Assembly (NCBI GenBank): GCA_031370825.1
Contig: JANMRB010000144.1
Span: forward strand, 1 to 19,223
Origin: JAENVT01 sp031370825
Lineage (GTDB): Bacteria; Actinomycetota; Acidimicrobiia; Acidimicrobiales; Ilumatobacteraceae
DNA length: 19,223 bases
Reading direction: 5' to 3'
This document shows, one piece after another, positions 7,574 to 15,700 of this stretch. Within the stretch, counting starts at the first letter, position 1; each line of letters starts with the position of its first letter. A program made the position numbers and the translations under genes. The notes below the pieces were generated by a model. It worked only from the letters and a program-made list of their open reading frames with translations, was not told the origin of the DNA and did no database searches.

Positions 7574-8659
7574 ATGACACTCGACTCGGTGCCAATCGAC
7601 CCGGAGAAGCTGAAGCTCTATTCGCTCTTGTTGTTCACCAAGCTGGAGGGAGCGGTGACGGCCGGCATGGTTCACCTCGGAGATCAACTCGGCCTGTACG
7701 CGGCAATGAGCGCCGCCGGCGCACCGCTGTCATCGGTAGATCTGGCCGAACGCGCCGGTGTGCACGAACGATGGGTTCGGGAGTGGGCCTACAACCAAGC
7801 GGCGGCAAAGCTCATCGAGGTAGACGACCAACAACGGTTCTCCTTGGCACCCGAGGCGCGAGCCGTCCTTGCCGCACCCGATCATCCGGCATTCGGGATG
7901 GGGATCTTCCATCGACTACCGGAGCTCATGGACTCTCTGGAGCGGGTGCGCGAAAGCTTTGTGACCGGGGTAGGTCACGACTACGACAGTCATGGTCCCG
8001 ACGCAGTGGTCGGCATCGAGCGCACCTTCGAGCCGTGGAACAACACATTCCTGCTGCCGAGCGTGTTGCCGGCCCTCGACGGCGTCGTCGAGTGGTTGGG
8101 GTCCGGTGCGCTGGTCATCGACGTGGGCTGCGGTGCTGGTAGCGCCGTGCTGTTGATGGCTCGCGCCTTCCCGCGATCGACCTTCGTCGGGTACGACATC
8201 TCCCGCTATGCACTCGACCGTGCGATGGAGAAGCAGGCGGCGGCAGGCTTGACCAACGCGCGCTTCGTGGATCCTCGCGAGTCGCCGGTGCCGGCAGATC
8301 ACACCGCGGCGTTGGTGACGACGATCGACTGCGTCCACGACATGACACATCCGCAGCAGATGATGGAGACGATTCGGGCAGCTCTGGCGGACGATGGAAC
8401 GTGGCTGTTGGTCGACATCAAGGCGCTCGATACCTTCGAGCAGAACGTCGGAAAGAATCCGATGGCGTCGCTTATGTACGGCATCAGCGTCTTGAATTGC
8501 ATGTCGTCGGCTCTCAGCGAAGCTGACGGTGCGGGCCTCGGCACACTCGGCCTGTCGGCAAACAAAGCCCGCGACATGGCTGCGCGAGCTGGGTTCACGA
8601 GGTTCCGCAAGCTCGACATCGACCACAGCGTGAACGCCTTCTACGAAGTCCGTCCGTAG
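7574..8659 (+). CDS. Class I SAM-dependent methyltransferase with N-terminal winged helix
   Basis: A 361-aa protein resembling the mycobacterial Rv2258c-type methyltransferases. Residues ~20-100 form a winged-helix/dimerisation region (VHLGDQLGLYAAM, LAERAGVHERWVREW) like that of small-molecule O-methyltransferases. The Rossmann domain begins with motif I, VIDVGCGAGS (181-190), followed by the acidic residue Asp208 in VGYDIS and the motif near IDCVHDM. The methyl acceptor is unknown. The start ATG follows the crotonase stop by 7 bp with a weak GAGG upstream, consistent with co-transcription with gntR and the crotonase. It ends 3 bp from the convergent TetR-SnoaL gene, with no room for a dedicated terminator. 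Confidence 0.9.
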   Translation: MTLDSVPIDPEKLKLYSLLLFTKLEGAVTAGMVHLGDQLGLYAAMSAAGAPLSSVDLAERAGVHERWVREWAYNQAAAKLIEVDDQQRFSLAPEARAVLAAPDHPAFGMGIFHRLPELMDSLERVRESFVTGVGHDYDSHGPDAVVGIERTFEPWNNTFLLPSVLPALDGVVEWLGSGALVIDVGCGAGSAVLLMARAFPRSTFVGYDISRYALDRAMEKQAAAGLTNARFVDPRESPVPADHTAALVTTIDCVHDMTHPQQMMETIRAALADDGTWLLVDIKALDTFEQNVGKNPMASLMYGISVLNCMSSALSEADGAGLGTLGLSANKARDMAARAGFTRFRKLDIDHSVNAFYEVRP

Positions 8660-8662
8660 CGG

Positions 8663-9694
8663 TCAGCCGCGCTCGACGACCTCGACCCGCCTGTCGGCGA
8701 TCATCCAGACACCACCAAGACGTACGTATCCGTCCTGAAAGGTCGCCAGCACTGTGCCCGGCTTGGTGCTCTTGCGCTTCTTGAAGCGCTCTTGCACGGT
8801 CACTCGGCCCGAGCCCCTGTCGTGAGCTTCGTCGACTTCAAAGACCATCAACGGCGCCGATTGAACGATCCATTCGGTCTCGTCCAGCACACGTTCGAAG
8901 GCATTGATGATTGCCTTGCGCCCCTTGATCGTGCTGCCCTCCGGTGTCCACGTGGCTTTTTCGGCCCAGGTCTTGGTCCAAGCGGAGATGTCGCGTCGAT
9001 TCACCGCGTCGCAGTTGCTGCTGACGAGGTGGCGCAACGCGGCATCGGTTGCGGCCGACGGTACCTGCACCGTGGGAGGTCGTTCGGCACCGCTGAAGTC
9101 GGCCACGGCAACGCCGATCTCGGCCCCCGCCGCGAAATGGATGTGCTTGATCAGTTGATCACGGTTCATCATCCCGTCATGGGCCGCGAACTGCACGGCC
9201 AACCCATCGACGAGAGCGGTGAGACGCATTGCTGATGCGGTCGGGTCAGGGCAGGTGAACTCGCCCGACTCGACACCGTTGCGAATGATCCGTGCCAAGA
9301 GCTCCGCTGATTGTTCGTCGAGCTGCTGGCTGATCTTCTTCATCATCGGGTTACGCAGCGCCTCGCCCCAACCATCGATCCACAACATCCACTCGACGTC
9401 GTCGCTGCCCTCCGGCACATAGTTCTGAATCACTCGTTCGAGCTTGCCGAGGGCGGTCGGCGCGCTCTCGATCTCGCCTTCCATCTCGGCGACGTCCTTG
9501 TTGGCGTAGTGCTCAAAGGCCTCGGCGAGCAGTTGTTCTTTCGAATCGAAGTGATAGTGGATGAGGCTGCTCGATACCTCGAGTCGTTTGGCAACGTCCG
9601 CAATTCGAGTTCCGGCGAAGCCTCGCTCGATCACCACTTCGCAGGTGGTTTCCAGGATCTCGTTGCGCCGTTCAGCAACCGTTGGCTTCTTCAC
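8663..9694 (-). CDS. TetR regulator fused to a SnoaL/NTF2-like domain
   Basis: A 343-aa protein with three parts. Residues ~8-55 are a TetR DNA-binding domain (TRIADVAKRLEVSSSLIHYHF with the typical YYHF-like end, here IHYHFDSKEQLL). Residues ~75-195 look like a TetR ligand domain of the BetI/TetR_C_6 kind (WMLWIDGWGEAL, LTALVDGLAVQF). From ~215 to the end is a SnoaL-like cone domain: DAVNRRDISAWTKTWAEKATWTPEG, KGRKAIINAF, GGVWMIADRRVEV. A normal TetR protein ends near residue 200, so the last ~130 residues are an added domain that may bind a second hydrophobic ligand or act as an enzyme. The frame is continuous with no sign of a sequencing fusion. The start is a GTG without a clear ribosome-binding site, 11 bp after the DUF7064-like gene, with which it probably shares a transcript. 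Confidence 0.88.
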   Translation of the reverse strand: MKKPTVAERRNEILETTCEVVIERGFAGTRIADVAKRLEVSSSLIHYHFDSKEQLLAEAFEHYANKDVAEMEGEIESAPTALGKLERVIQNYVPEGSDDVEWMLWIDGWGEALRNPMMKKISQQLDEQSAELLARIIRNGVESGEFTCPDPTASAMRLTALVDGLAVQFAAHDGMMNRDQLIKHIHFAAGAEIGVAVADFSGAERPPTVQVPSAATDAALRHLVSSNCDAVNRRDISAWTKTWAEKATWTPEGSTIKGRKAIINAFERVLDETEWIVQSAPLMVFEVDEAHDRGSGRVTVQERFKKRKSTKPGTVLATFQDGYVRLGGVWMIADRRVEVVERG

Positions 9695-9705
9695 TGGTTC
9701 GAACG

Positions 9706-10851
9706 CTATCGCTGTGATGAACCTTCGGGTGGGACGTCGTCAGCGGCGACATATGGATCGAAGATGCCACTCAACCCTGTCGGGTGGCTTCCAATTGCCA
9801 GCTTCTCGAGGATGCCGATGCCGGACTCCGTCGATCCGTCGGGCGCGACGTAGGTCGCGTCGCACACGGCCTGGACGTGGAGGTTCTGGCGTGTGCACGG
9901 GCTGTCGACCGGCAGGCGAACCCGTTCTCCGCCGACGATCTCCTCGCCCTTCCACATCCCGTGACCGAACTCGGGGTGGCCGTACCCGAGACCGCTCATC
10001 TGGAACTCGTAGCGCGGGTTGAGCTCGACATGGTGCAACTGACCGTTCCAGTCGATGAGGTCGTAGTCGAATCGTCGTGCCCATCTGGTTCCCGGTCTCC
10101 ACTCCACGCGGTAGTCGACGGCGCGCATCAGCCGGGGTGGCGAGCCGTCCGTGGGCGCGACTGCTCCGACCTGATGCCAGGCTCGACCGTCGCCGTGTTC
10201 GTTCGAATCGAAATGCGTCGACAGCGACGGGAAGTTGACGGGTGCCCACAACCAGAAGAACTGCGGCGCAGCCACGGGCGCGCCGCTGGGAACCGGCTCA
10301 CCCGTCGGTCGGATGCCCCACGAGCGATCGCGTGACCCCCAGAACGTTGTGGGAGTGATTTCGCTGCGGGCTCCGTCGACCTCGATCCAGCCACTCCAGG
10401 CTCCGAACTGGGTGAAGCGGGTGTAGTCGAAGAAGGTGCGCACGCCGACGTTCCAGTGGAAGTGGGGCTCCTCGATAGGGGCAGAACGAGCCGTGAACTC
10501 CAGTTCGGCGCGAAGGCCGTGATCGGCTGCGTCAACCGACACATGCAGGGTGTGCATCGGATCGACGACAACGACTCTGATCGGTCCGAGATGAGTGGCG
10601 TCCCGCCGATCCGTGGGTGCCCGCTGCGACGTGAAGACGCTGATCTGTTCGCCGTTGCGGACCACGCTGAACGCCGCGTCAGCAACGTGCCGGTTGGGGT
10701 AGAGACCCATTGCGAGACCGAAGTAGATCGACGCGTCACGCTCGTAGCCGTTGAAGAAGTACCGGTCGTAGAAGTTGACGTCTGAGGTCGATGTTTGGGA
10801 TATCGGGACCGACGCTTGGTGAATCGGGAGGTCGTCGTAGCCGCTCAGCAC
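9706..10851 (-). CDS. DUF7064/AttH-like (carotenoid 1,2-hydratase-like) protein
   Basis: A 381-aa protein that I relate to the DUF7065/DUF7064 pair of lipocalin-like domains, which resemble AttH and hydroxyneurosporene synthase. The most recognisable element is WGSRDRSWGIRP, followed by a Trp/Phe-rich strand FFWLWAPVNFP; an N-terminal FYDRYFFNGYERD and the central HFHWNVGVRTFFDY are also typical. No signal peptide or membrane segment is seen. The biochemical role is unknown; a hydrophobic ligand such as a terpenoid or lipid is the family-based guess. The GTG at 10851 is preferred: homologues start near SGYDDLP, and the upstream ATG at 10941 would overlap the divergent ctaA gene by 66 bp. It precedes the TetR-SnoaL gene by 11 bp. 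Confidence 0.75.
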   Translation of the reverse strand: MLSGYDDLPIHQASVPISQTSTSDVNFYDRYFFNGYERDASIYFGLAMGLYPNRHVADAAFSVVRNGEQISVFTSQRAPTDRRDATHLGPIRVVVVDPMHTLHVSVDAADHGLRAELEFTARSAPIEEPHFHWNVGVRTFFDYTRFTQFGAWSGWIEVDGARSEITPTTFWGSRDRSWGIRPTGEPVPSGAPVAAPQFFWLWAPVNFPSLSTHFDSNEHGDGRAWHQVGAVAPTDGSPPRLMRAVDYRVEWRPGTRWARRFDYDLIDWNGQLHHVELNPRYEFQMSGLGYGHPEFGHGMWKGEEIVGGERVRLPVDSPCTRQNLHVQAVCDATYVAPDGSTESGIGILEKLAIGSHPTGLSGIFDPYVAADDVPPEGSSQR

Positions 10852-10875
10852 AGCAGGCGACCGTAGTCTGGCTGC
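10852..10875. promoter_or_regulatory. Divergent ctaA / DUF7064 leaderless-type promoter pair
   Basis: The 24-bp spacer holds TAGTCT on the plus strand (10864-10869), 6 bp before the GTG of ctaA. On the minus strand TACGGT (10865-10860) lies 8 bp before the GTG of the DUF7064-like gene. Both fit the TAnnnT pattern at the distance expected for leaderless transcripts, and they share two bases. No ribosome-binding sites are present for either gene. The hexamers are weak matches, so this is tentative. Confidence 0.4.
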
Positions 10876-11889
10876 GTGCTTCGGCTTCGACAGTTGGTTC
10901 AGCGGGTGCGGGCAGAGGGCTTCACTCCGGACGAGTTCCACAGGGTCTGCGTTGCAGCACTGGTGCTCGTAGCGGTCATTGTCGTGACGGGCGCCGCTGT
11001 ACGACTCACCGGTTCAGGTCTCGGTTGCAACGACTGGCCCAACTGCAACGACTCGAAGTTGGTCGACGTGTCCTCGCACCACTCCGCGATCGAGCAGATC
11101 AATCGGCTGTTCACGTTCGTCGTCGGCCTGGCTGTGGTCCTCGCCGCACTCGGGGCCTGGCTCAGGCGCCCGCGCCGCCGCGACCTGTTGTGGCTGTCCA
11201 TGGCGTTGGTGGCTGGGATTCCGGCGCAGGGAATCGTTGGCGCGGTGGTGGTGTGGACCAGCCTCAACCCGTTTGCAGTGCAGTTGCACTTCGTGCTCTC
11301 GATGGTGCTGGTCGCCGTCGCCGTGGTGCTGGTCATCCGCAGTCGTGAGCCGGACGGCGCGAGGCGAATCGGCACAGTCGTCCCTCGAACGAGGCATCGG
11401 CTGCGACTGATGGTCGCGTGGACTGCGCTCGCAATCGTCGCCGGCACCGTCGTCACCGGCACCGGACCGCACGCCGGCGACGAAAAGGCGCGCCGTTTCA
11501 CCCTCCTGTCGATCTCGTGGGTGGCCCGGATACACAGCGTGATCGTCTGGATCACCGTCCTCATGGCCTTGAGCCTGTTGTGGCATCTGCGCAAACGGGC
11601 CCACGATCGAGAAGTGCTCGACGCGCCGTTGACCCTGTGGATGTGTGTCGCCATGCTGCAAGGCGGCGTTGGTTACCTGCAGTACGCGAATGGTGTCCCC
11701 GCCACCCTCGTCGCTGTGCACGTGGCCCTGGCGACCACTCTGTGGGCGACATCGGTGTGGCTGTGGTGTGCGACATCGCGCCCGATCGGGACAGCACGCA
11801 GCATGATCGAGGCGTCGCGCCGGCGAGGATCAGTTCCCGAGGCTGCGGGCGAACTCGGAGAGTTTGTCGACGGCCGACGAGAAGAATGA
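10876..11889 (+). CDS. ctaA: Heme A synthase (CtaA/COX15)
   Basis: A 337-aa polytopic membrane protein with about eight hydrophobic segments, which oxidises the C8 methyl of heme O to make heme A for aa3-type cytochrome oxidase. Visible signature: GAAVRLTGSGLGCNDWPNC with Cys51 and Cys57, the extracytoplasmic cysteine pair found in many bacterial CtaA proteins; IEQINR with Glu73; and histidines His138 (VQLHF), His220 (ARIHS) and His282 (AVHVA) at heme-ligand positions. The position of Bacillus His60 is Asn76, as I recall for actinobacterial CtaA (EFGNR). The repeated AQGIVGAVVV and LQGGVGYLQYANGVP loops are typical of the internal duplication. The GTG start lies just after a possible -10 (leaderless). 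The hydrophilic tail past residue ~305 overlaps an antisense small gene. No ctaB or oxidase genes are nearby. Confidence 0.93.
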   Translation: MLRLRQLVQRVRAEGFTPDEFHRVCVAALVLVAVIVVTGAAVRLTGSGLGCNDWPNCNDSKLVDVSSHHSAIEQINRLFTFVVGLAVVLAALGAWLRRPRRRDLLWLSMALVAGIPAQGIVGAVVVWTSLNPFAVQLHFVLSMVLVAVAVVLVIRSREPDGARRIGTVVPRTRHRLRLMVAWTALAIVAGTVVTGTGPHAGDEKARRFTLLSISWVARIHSVIVWITVLMALSLLWHLRKRAHDREVLDAPLTLWMCVAMLQGGVGYLQYANGVPATLVAVHVALATTLWATSVWLWCATSRPIGTARSMIEASRRRGSVPEAAGELGEFVDGRREE

Positions 11890-12030
11890 GCCGATCGAGC
11901 TGACGAAGTTGACGGTCGCGTCGGCGCTTCCGGCCGGATCCTGCCAAAGGCGGATGACCAGGAACGCAACAAACAGATAGAAGGCGATCTTGGTCGCCGC
12001 CTTCAGCTGAGCGAGAGCGCTTGTCATCAT
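11830..12030 (-). CDS. Small single-span membrane protein, hypothetical
   Basis: A 66-aa product with one membrane segment near residues 12-28 (KIAFYLFVAFLVIRLW), then QDPAGSADATVNFV and an amphipathic C-terminal half (GSFFSSAVDKLSEFARSLG). I recall short actinobacterial proteins of the form transmembrane helix - WQDP - amphipathic helix, but no function. The ATG at 12030 (or the adjacent one at 12027) is chosen because GAGG precedes it; an upstream ATG at 12060 lacks this. TAGACT on the minus strand (12075-12070) could be its -10 and overlaps the stop codon of the CGNR gene. The last 60 bp are antisense to the 3' end of ctaA. Confidence 0.65.
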   Translation of the reverse strand: MMTSALAQLKAATKIAFYLFVAFLVIRLWQDPAGSADATVNFVSSIGSFFSSAVDKLSEFARSLGN

Positions 12031-12072
12031 GGGTGCCTCGTGTCTCGAACGGGTCTCCACCCGGTCGGGAGT

Positions 12073-12738
12073 CTATCGAACGCCGTGCGTGGGATCAACG
12101 ACCCCGGATGTCTTGAGAGGGGATGTGCTGTCGCGGGCCGCTTGTCGCCGGCGGTAGTTCTTTGCCTTGTGTCGTGCTCCGCATGCCTGCATGGTGCACC
12201 AGCGACCGCTCCGATTCTTGGACGAGTCGAAGAACACCCACCGGCAGTGCTGACATGCCTTGAGTCGCTCCCACGTGCCGTCGTATTGCGCTGTGAGCAA
12301 CGCGGCGACGATCTGGGCGATTACATCGTCTGCACCGAGCGAGTTGGTTGTCAGCACGACGCGGCCGTCGACCACCGCTGCGGCGAGGGCGAGTCCGCTG
12401 AAGACGCATTGCAGGGGTTGGAGCGAATGCTCGACGATGGCAGCCAACAACGTGTCGCGCCACTCTCGGAACTCGTCGAGCTGCCCGAGGCTGATCGTCC
12501 CGACCGAGAAGCCCTCGCGGATCAGCCATTCGCGGAGCTGATCCTCGGTTCGCCATGCGTCGGCGCCATGTTCGCGATTGATGCTGTTGCAGAACCGGCG
12601 GACGACTTCCAGGGCACCAGCAGATCCGCGACGATCCGGCCAGCTGCCATCGGGTAGTGGTAGGCCCTCCGAATCTGTTGGGTGGCGATGCTGAGCCGTT
12701 GCGGCATGTGACGACGGATTCTTGTGAACGGTCTCCAC
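12073..12738 (-). CDS. ABATE / CGNR zinc-finger regulator (CGAR variant)
   Basis: A 221-aa protein with an N-terminal ABATE-like (stress-induced transcription factor) region and a C-terminal zinc ribbon of the zf-CGNR family. The finger reads CQHCRWVFFDSSKNRSGRW then CTMQACGAR: Cys162, Cys165, Cys181 and Cys186 would bind zinc. The signature tetrapeptide CGNR is CGAR here. The basic tail HKAKNYRRRQ suits DNA or RNA binding. These proteins are presumed transcription factors; targets and ligand are unknown. The GTG at 12738 is chosen because the minus-strand hexamer TACAAT (12751-12746) lies exactly 7 bp before it and no ribosome-binding site is needed for a leaderless start. An ATG at 12831 would add 31 unconserved residues and overlap the divergent permease gene. 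Confidence 0.82.
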   Translation of the reverse strand: METVHKNPSSHAATAQHRHPTDSEGLPLPDGSWPDRRGSAGALEVVRRFCNSINREHGADAWRTEDQLREWLIREGFSVGTISLGQLDEFREWRDTLLAAIVEHSLQPLQCVFSGLALAAAVVDGRVVLTTNSLGADDVIAQIVAALLTAQYDGTWERLKACQHCRWVFFDSSKNRSGRWCTMQACGARHKAKNYRRRQAARDSTSPLKTSGVVDPTHGVR

Positions 12739-12785
12739 CGTCACTATTGTAACGCGAATGTTGGTGACGGCGTGGTGATTTCCGG
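12739..12785. promoter_or_regulatory. Divergent CGNR / ABC permease promoter with shared -10 bases
   Basis: TATTGTA at 12745-12751 reads as TACAAT on the minus strand (12751-12746, 7 bp before the GTG of the CGNR gene) and as TATTGT on the plus strand (12745-12750, 7 bp before an ATG at 12758). That plus-strand ATG opens a six-codon reading frame, MLVTAW, ending at the TGA at 12776-12778. This is 7 bp before the permease ATG at 12786, which itself lacks a ribosome-binding site. The minus-strand promoter is the stronger call. Confidence 0.5.
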
Positions 12786-15700
12786 ATGAGCGGGGCAGCA
12801 GTCGCGATCGAATGCGCGTTTCGCCGAGCACGGACGCGAAAGGGTCGGCTCTCCGCGACCGTTGTGGCGATCGCTGTTGGCATCGCCGGGCTCCTCCTCG
12901 TTGCGGTCGCGGGAACCGTCGCCGGCGATCGCGCCCTGCAGCGCGGCGTCGGCGATCTCGATCCTGCCGAGCGTGCCTTCACGGTGACGATGTCGCCAGA
13001 TCTGTCGCCGACGGCCGATCAGTTGGTCGGGTTCAACAGTCAGATCGATGGCCGGCTCCAGCGTCACGGCTTCGGGCCAGTCCTGCGGACCGTCGAGTTC
13101 CGCGCACTCGCAGCGGGCGACGGTCGGACAGTGCGATTCGCCGGCATCGACAACGTTCAGCAGGCAGTCCGGCTGGTCGACGGCACGTGGCCGACGCGCT
13201 GTGACGCGCAGCGTTGCGAGGTTCTAGCGGTGGTACCTCCGTCCGCGATCGGCGAACCGGTTGCGCCGTTCCCGGCCAGCTCGCCTCTCGGCCTCACGAT
13301 CGTCGGTACGGCGGTCGCGACCTCCGATCTCCTGTTGAGCGGGGAGTTGCGGCCCGACGTGACAGAGTTGATCGTCCTCGCCGATGGTGTCGCGAACGCT
13401 GCGGAGGAACTGCCGGACCTCGAGCTCTTTCGACGCACGTACGCGTGGCAGGTCCCGGTCGTCGGCGACGAGTTGCGCAGCACCGACATCAAACCAATGC
13501 TCGGTGCAGTTCGCTCGATCACCAGCGATGCGTCGCTCCCGGGTGTCTTCGTCTCGGGCCCCGAAGATGAACTGCTGTCGATCAGCAGCCGCACTCGGAT
13601 CACGGGCAATCGGCTGGTAGTACCGGTAGCGGCACTGCTCGTGCTGTTCTTCGGAGTCGCTGTGCTGGCCGGCCTCGGCGCCCGCAACGACCACCGGCGA
13701 ACATCCTCACTGCTCCGTCGTCGTGGTGCGCAACGTCCTGTCATCGTGGCCTTTCGTGTTCTCGAGGCACTCCTTCCTGTCGTCGGAGGTCTCATCGCCG
13801 GTGTCGGGATGGGGCTGGCGTCGGGCGGCTGGTTGGGCCATCGTGCCGGGCTGGGCGGTTCGAGCGTCCTCCATCGTTCGATCGACGGCCCCGTCGTGGT
13901 ACGCCTCCTCGCAGTCTGCGCAGCCGTGTGGTTGCTGATCTTCGTCGTCCTGAGTGTCGAAGACGTTCTGGCCGTTCATCGGCGCCGCCGACCGGTCGCC
14001 AGCGACGTAGCGGGGCTCTCGGCGCTGGTCGTGCTGCTTGTGCTGATAGGTCGTGGGTCGATCTCGACGGGCTCGCTCGATCGCGATGTCGATCCAGCGC
14101 TGGTCGCCGTTCCGGTGCTCGCCGCGATAGCGCTGGCAGCTGTCGTCATTCGGGTTGTGCCGATGGCAATGAGAGTGGCATCAGCCGCAAGTCCGAGGCG
14201 ATGGCCGCTGACCAAATTGACATTCGCCGAGGCAACAGCCCAACCGCTGCAATCGATCGCGACTGCTTCGTTGATCGCGGTGACCGTCATGTTCGCATTG
14301 TTGAGCTTCGGCTACGCGTCGACTCTGCGGCTGGGGTCTCGTGACCAGGCGGCGTTTGCCGTGCCGTACGATTTTCGGCTCCAACTCGGTGCCTCGCTCG
14401 TCCGCCCACAAGTACTCGAACCGTCGGGAGGTTGGTCGACCATCGTTCCTGGAACGACGCAAAGCGACGTCCTGCGGCGCGGCGTCGCAGTTCGTCGGTC
14501 AGCGACCACCACGCAAACGGTCGAGCTCCTGGGAATCGATCCGGCGACCCTCGGTCACCTCCACGGTTGGCGAACGAGCTTCGGACCCGAGCCCGTTCAC
14601 CTCTCGAAGCTCATCGACGAGCCATCCCCCGCATCTCTCGGCACCGCCCTGCCGCCCGATGCAACATCGATCGAGTTCGATGGCACAGGCTTGGAGGGCC
14701 TGCACACTTCTGCCGTCATCGCCCGTGTCGATGGCACGTGGCACGAGATCACACTGGACGAGGAGTTCGACGGAGGTGTCCGAACAGCGCTGACACCGGG
14801 AGACGCCGGCGGACGACTGGTCGGGTTCAGGTTGGCGCAACCAGCCGATGTCTCCGCGCGGGTCGAGCACCACATCGGAGAGGGCACCACGTCCGAGGCT
14901 GCCCGTGCTATCGACGTCACATTGCAGCGCGTCCAGACCCTGTCTTCCGAGGGTCAGGCGACGACGATTGGTTTGCAGGTCGACCGTTTGCGCGCGACCG
15001 ACGCCACGGTCGAACCGCAATCGGGCACTGCTGTTCGCGTCATCGGTTCATTGCTCGGAACGGCGATCTTGGTGACTCCACCGGGTCCAGGCCAACAGGA
15101 ACCACTCGACGCCGTCATGGACCCGGTGACTGCGTCTTCCGCCGTAGGCGGCATCGTGGCGGTCCAGACCAGCAGCGGCACGTTGCGTGTGCGACCGAGC
15201 GCAATCGTCGACAGATTTCCCGGGGTCGGCGCGAGGTTCGCGATCATGGACATCAGTGCGTTGCAACCCGCGCTCGATCTGTTGCAACCGGGAGCAGGAA
15301 CGGCCAACGAGGTGTGGCTCGCCAGCGATACTCCTGCTCACGAGCATCTGTTGGCCACACAGCTCGGCGACCCGGCGTTCGATTCGATCCAGGTCGACCG
15401 CCGCTCGTCCAGGCAACGATCGTTGGCCAGTGATCCACTGGCGGTGGTGACACTGCTGATCCTGATGGCATCTGCGCTGGTGGCCATCGTGCTCGGCGCC
15501 TGCGCGGTGTTGTTCGGGGCTGCAGCCGCCGCGACTGACGACCGTCCGCTGTTGCGAATGCTCGCGCTGGAGCGGGTCGCCGGGCGACGGCTGGTCGCGA
15601 TGGTCGCCGGCAAGTCGTTGGCCGCGGTGTGCCTGGCGGTACCGCTGGGCCTCATCGGCGGACGCTGGTTGTTGGAGATCGCCACCCGACTCGTGGCCGT

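Noticed and set aside
6472..7575. Long minus-strand open frame (367 codons) opposite gntR and the crotonase.
   Set aside because: Antisense to two strongly supported genes, with low-complexity Arg/Ser/Gly-rich translation.
10852..10941. Longer start for the DUF7064-like protein at 10941.
   Set aside because: It would overlap the divergent ctaA gene by 66 bp, and the extra 30 residues look like the reverse strand of the ctaA N-terminus.
12739..12831. Longer start for the CGNR protein at 12831.
   Set aside because: It would overlap the permease gene, and the GTG at 12738 sits exactly after a good TACAAT hexamer.
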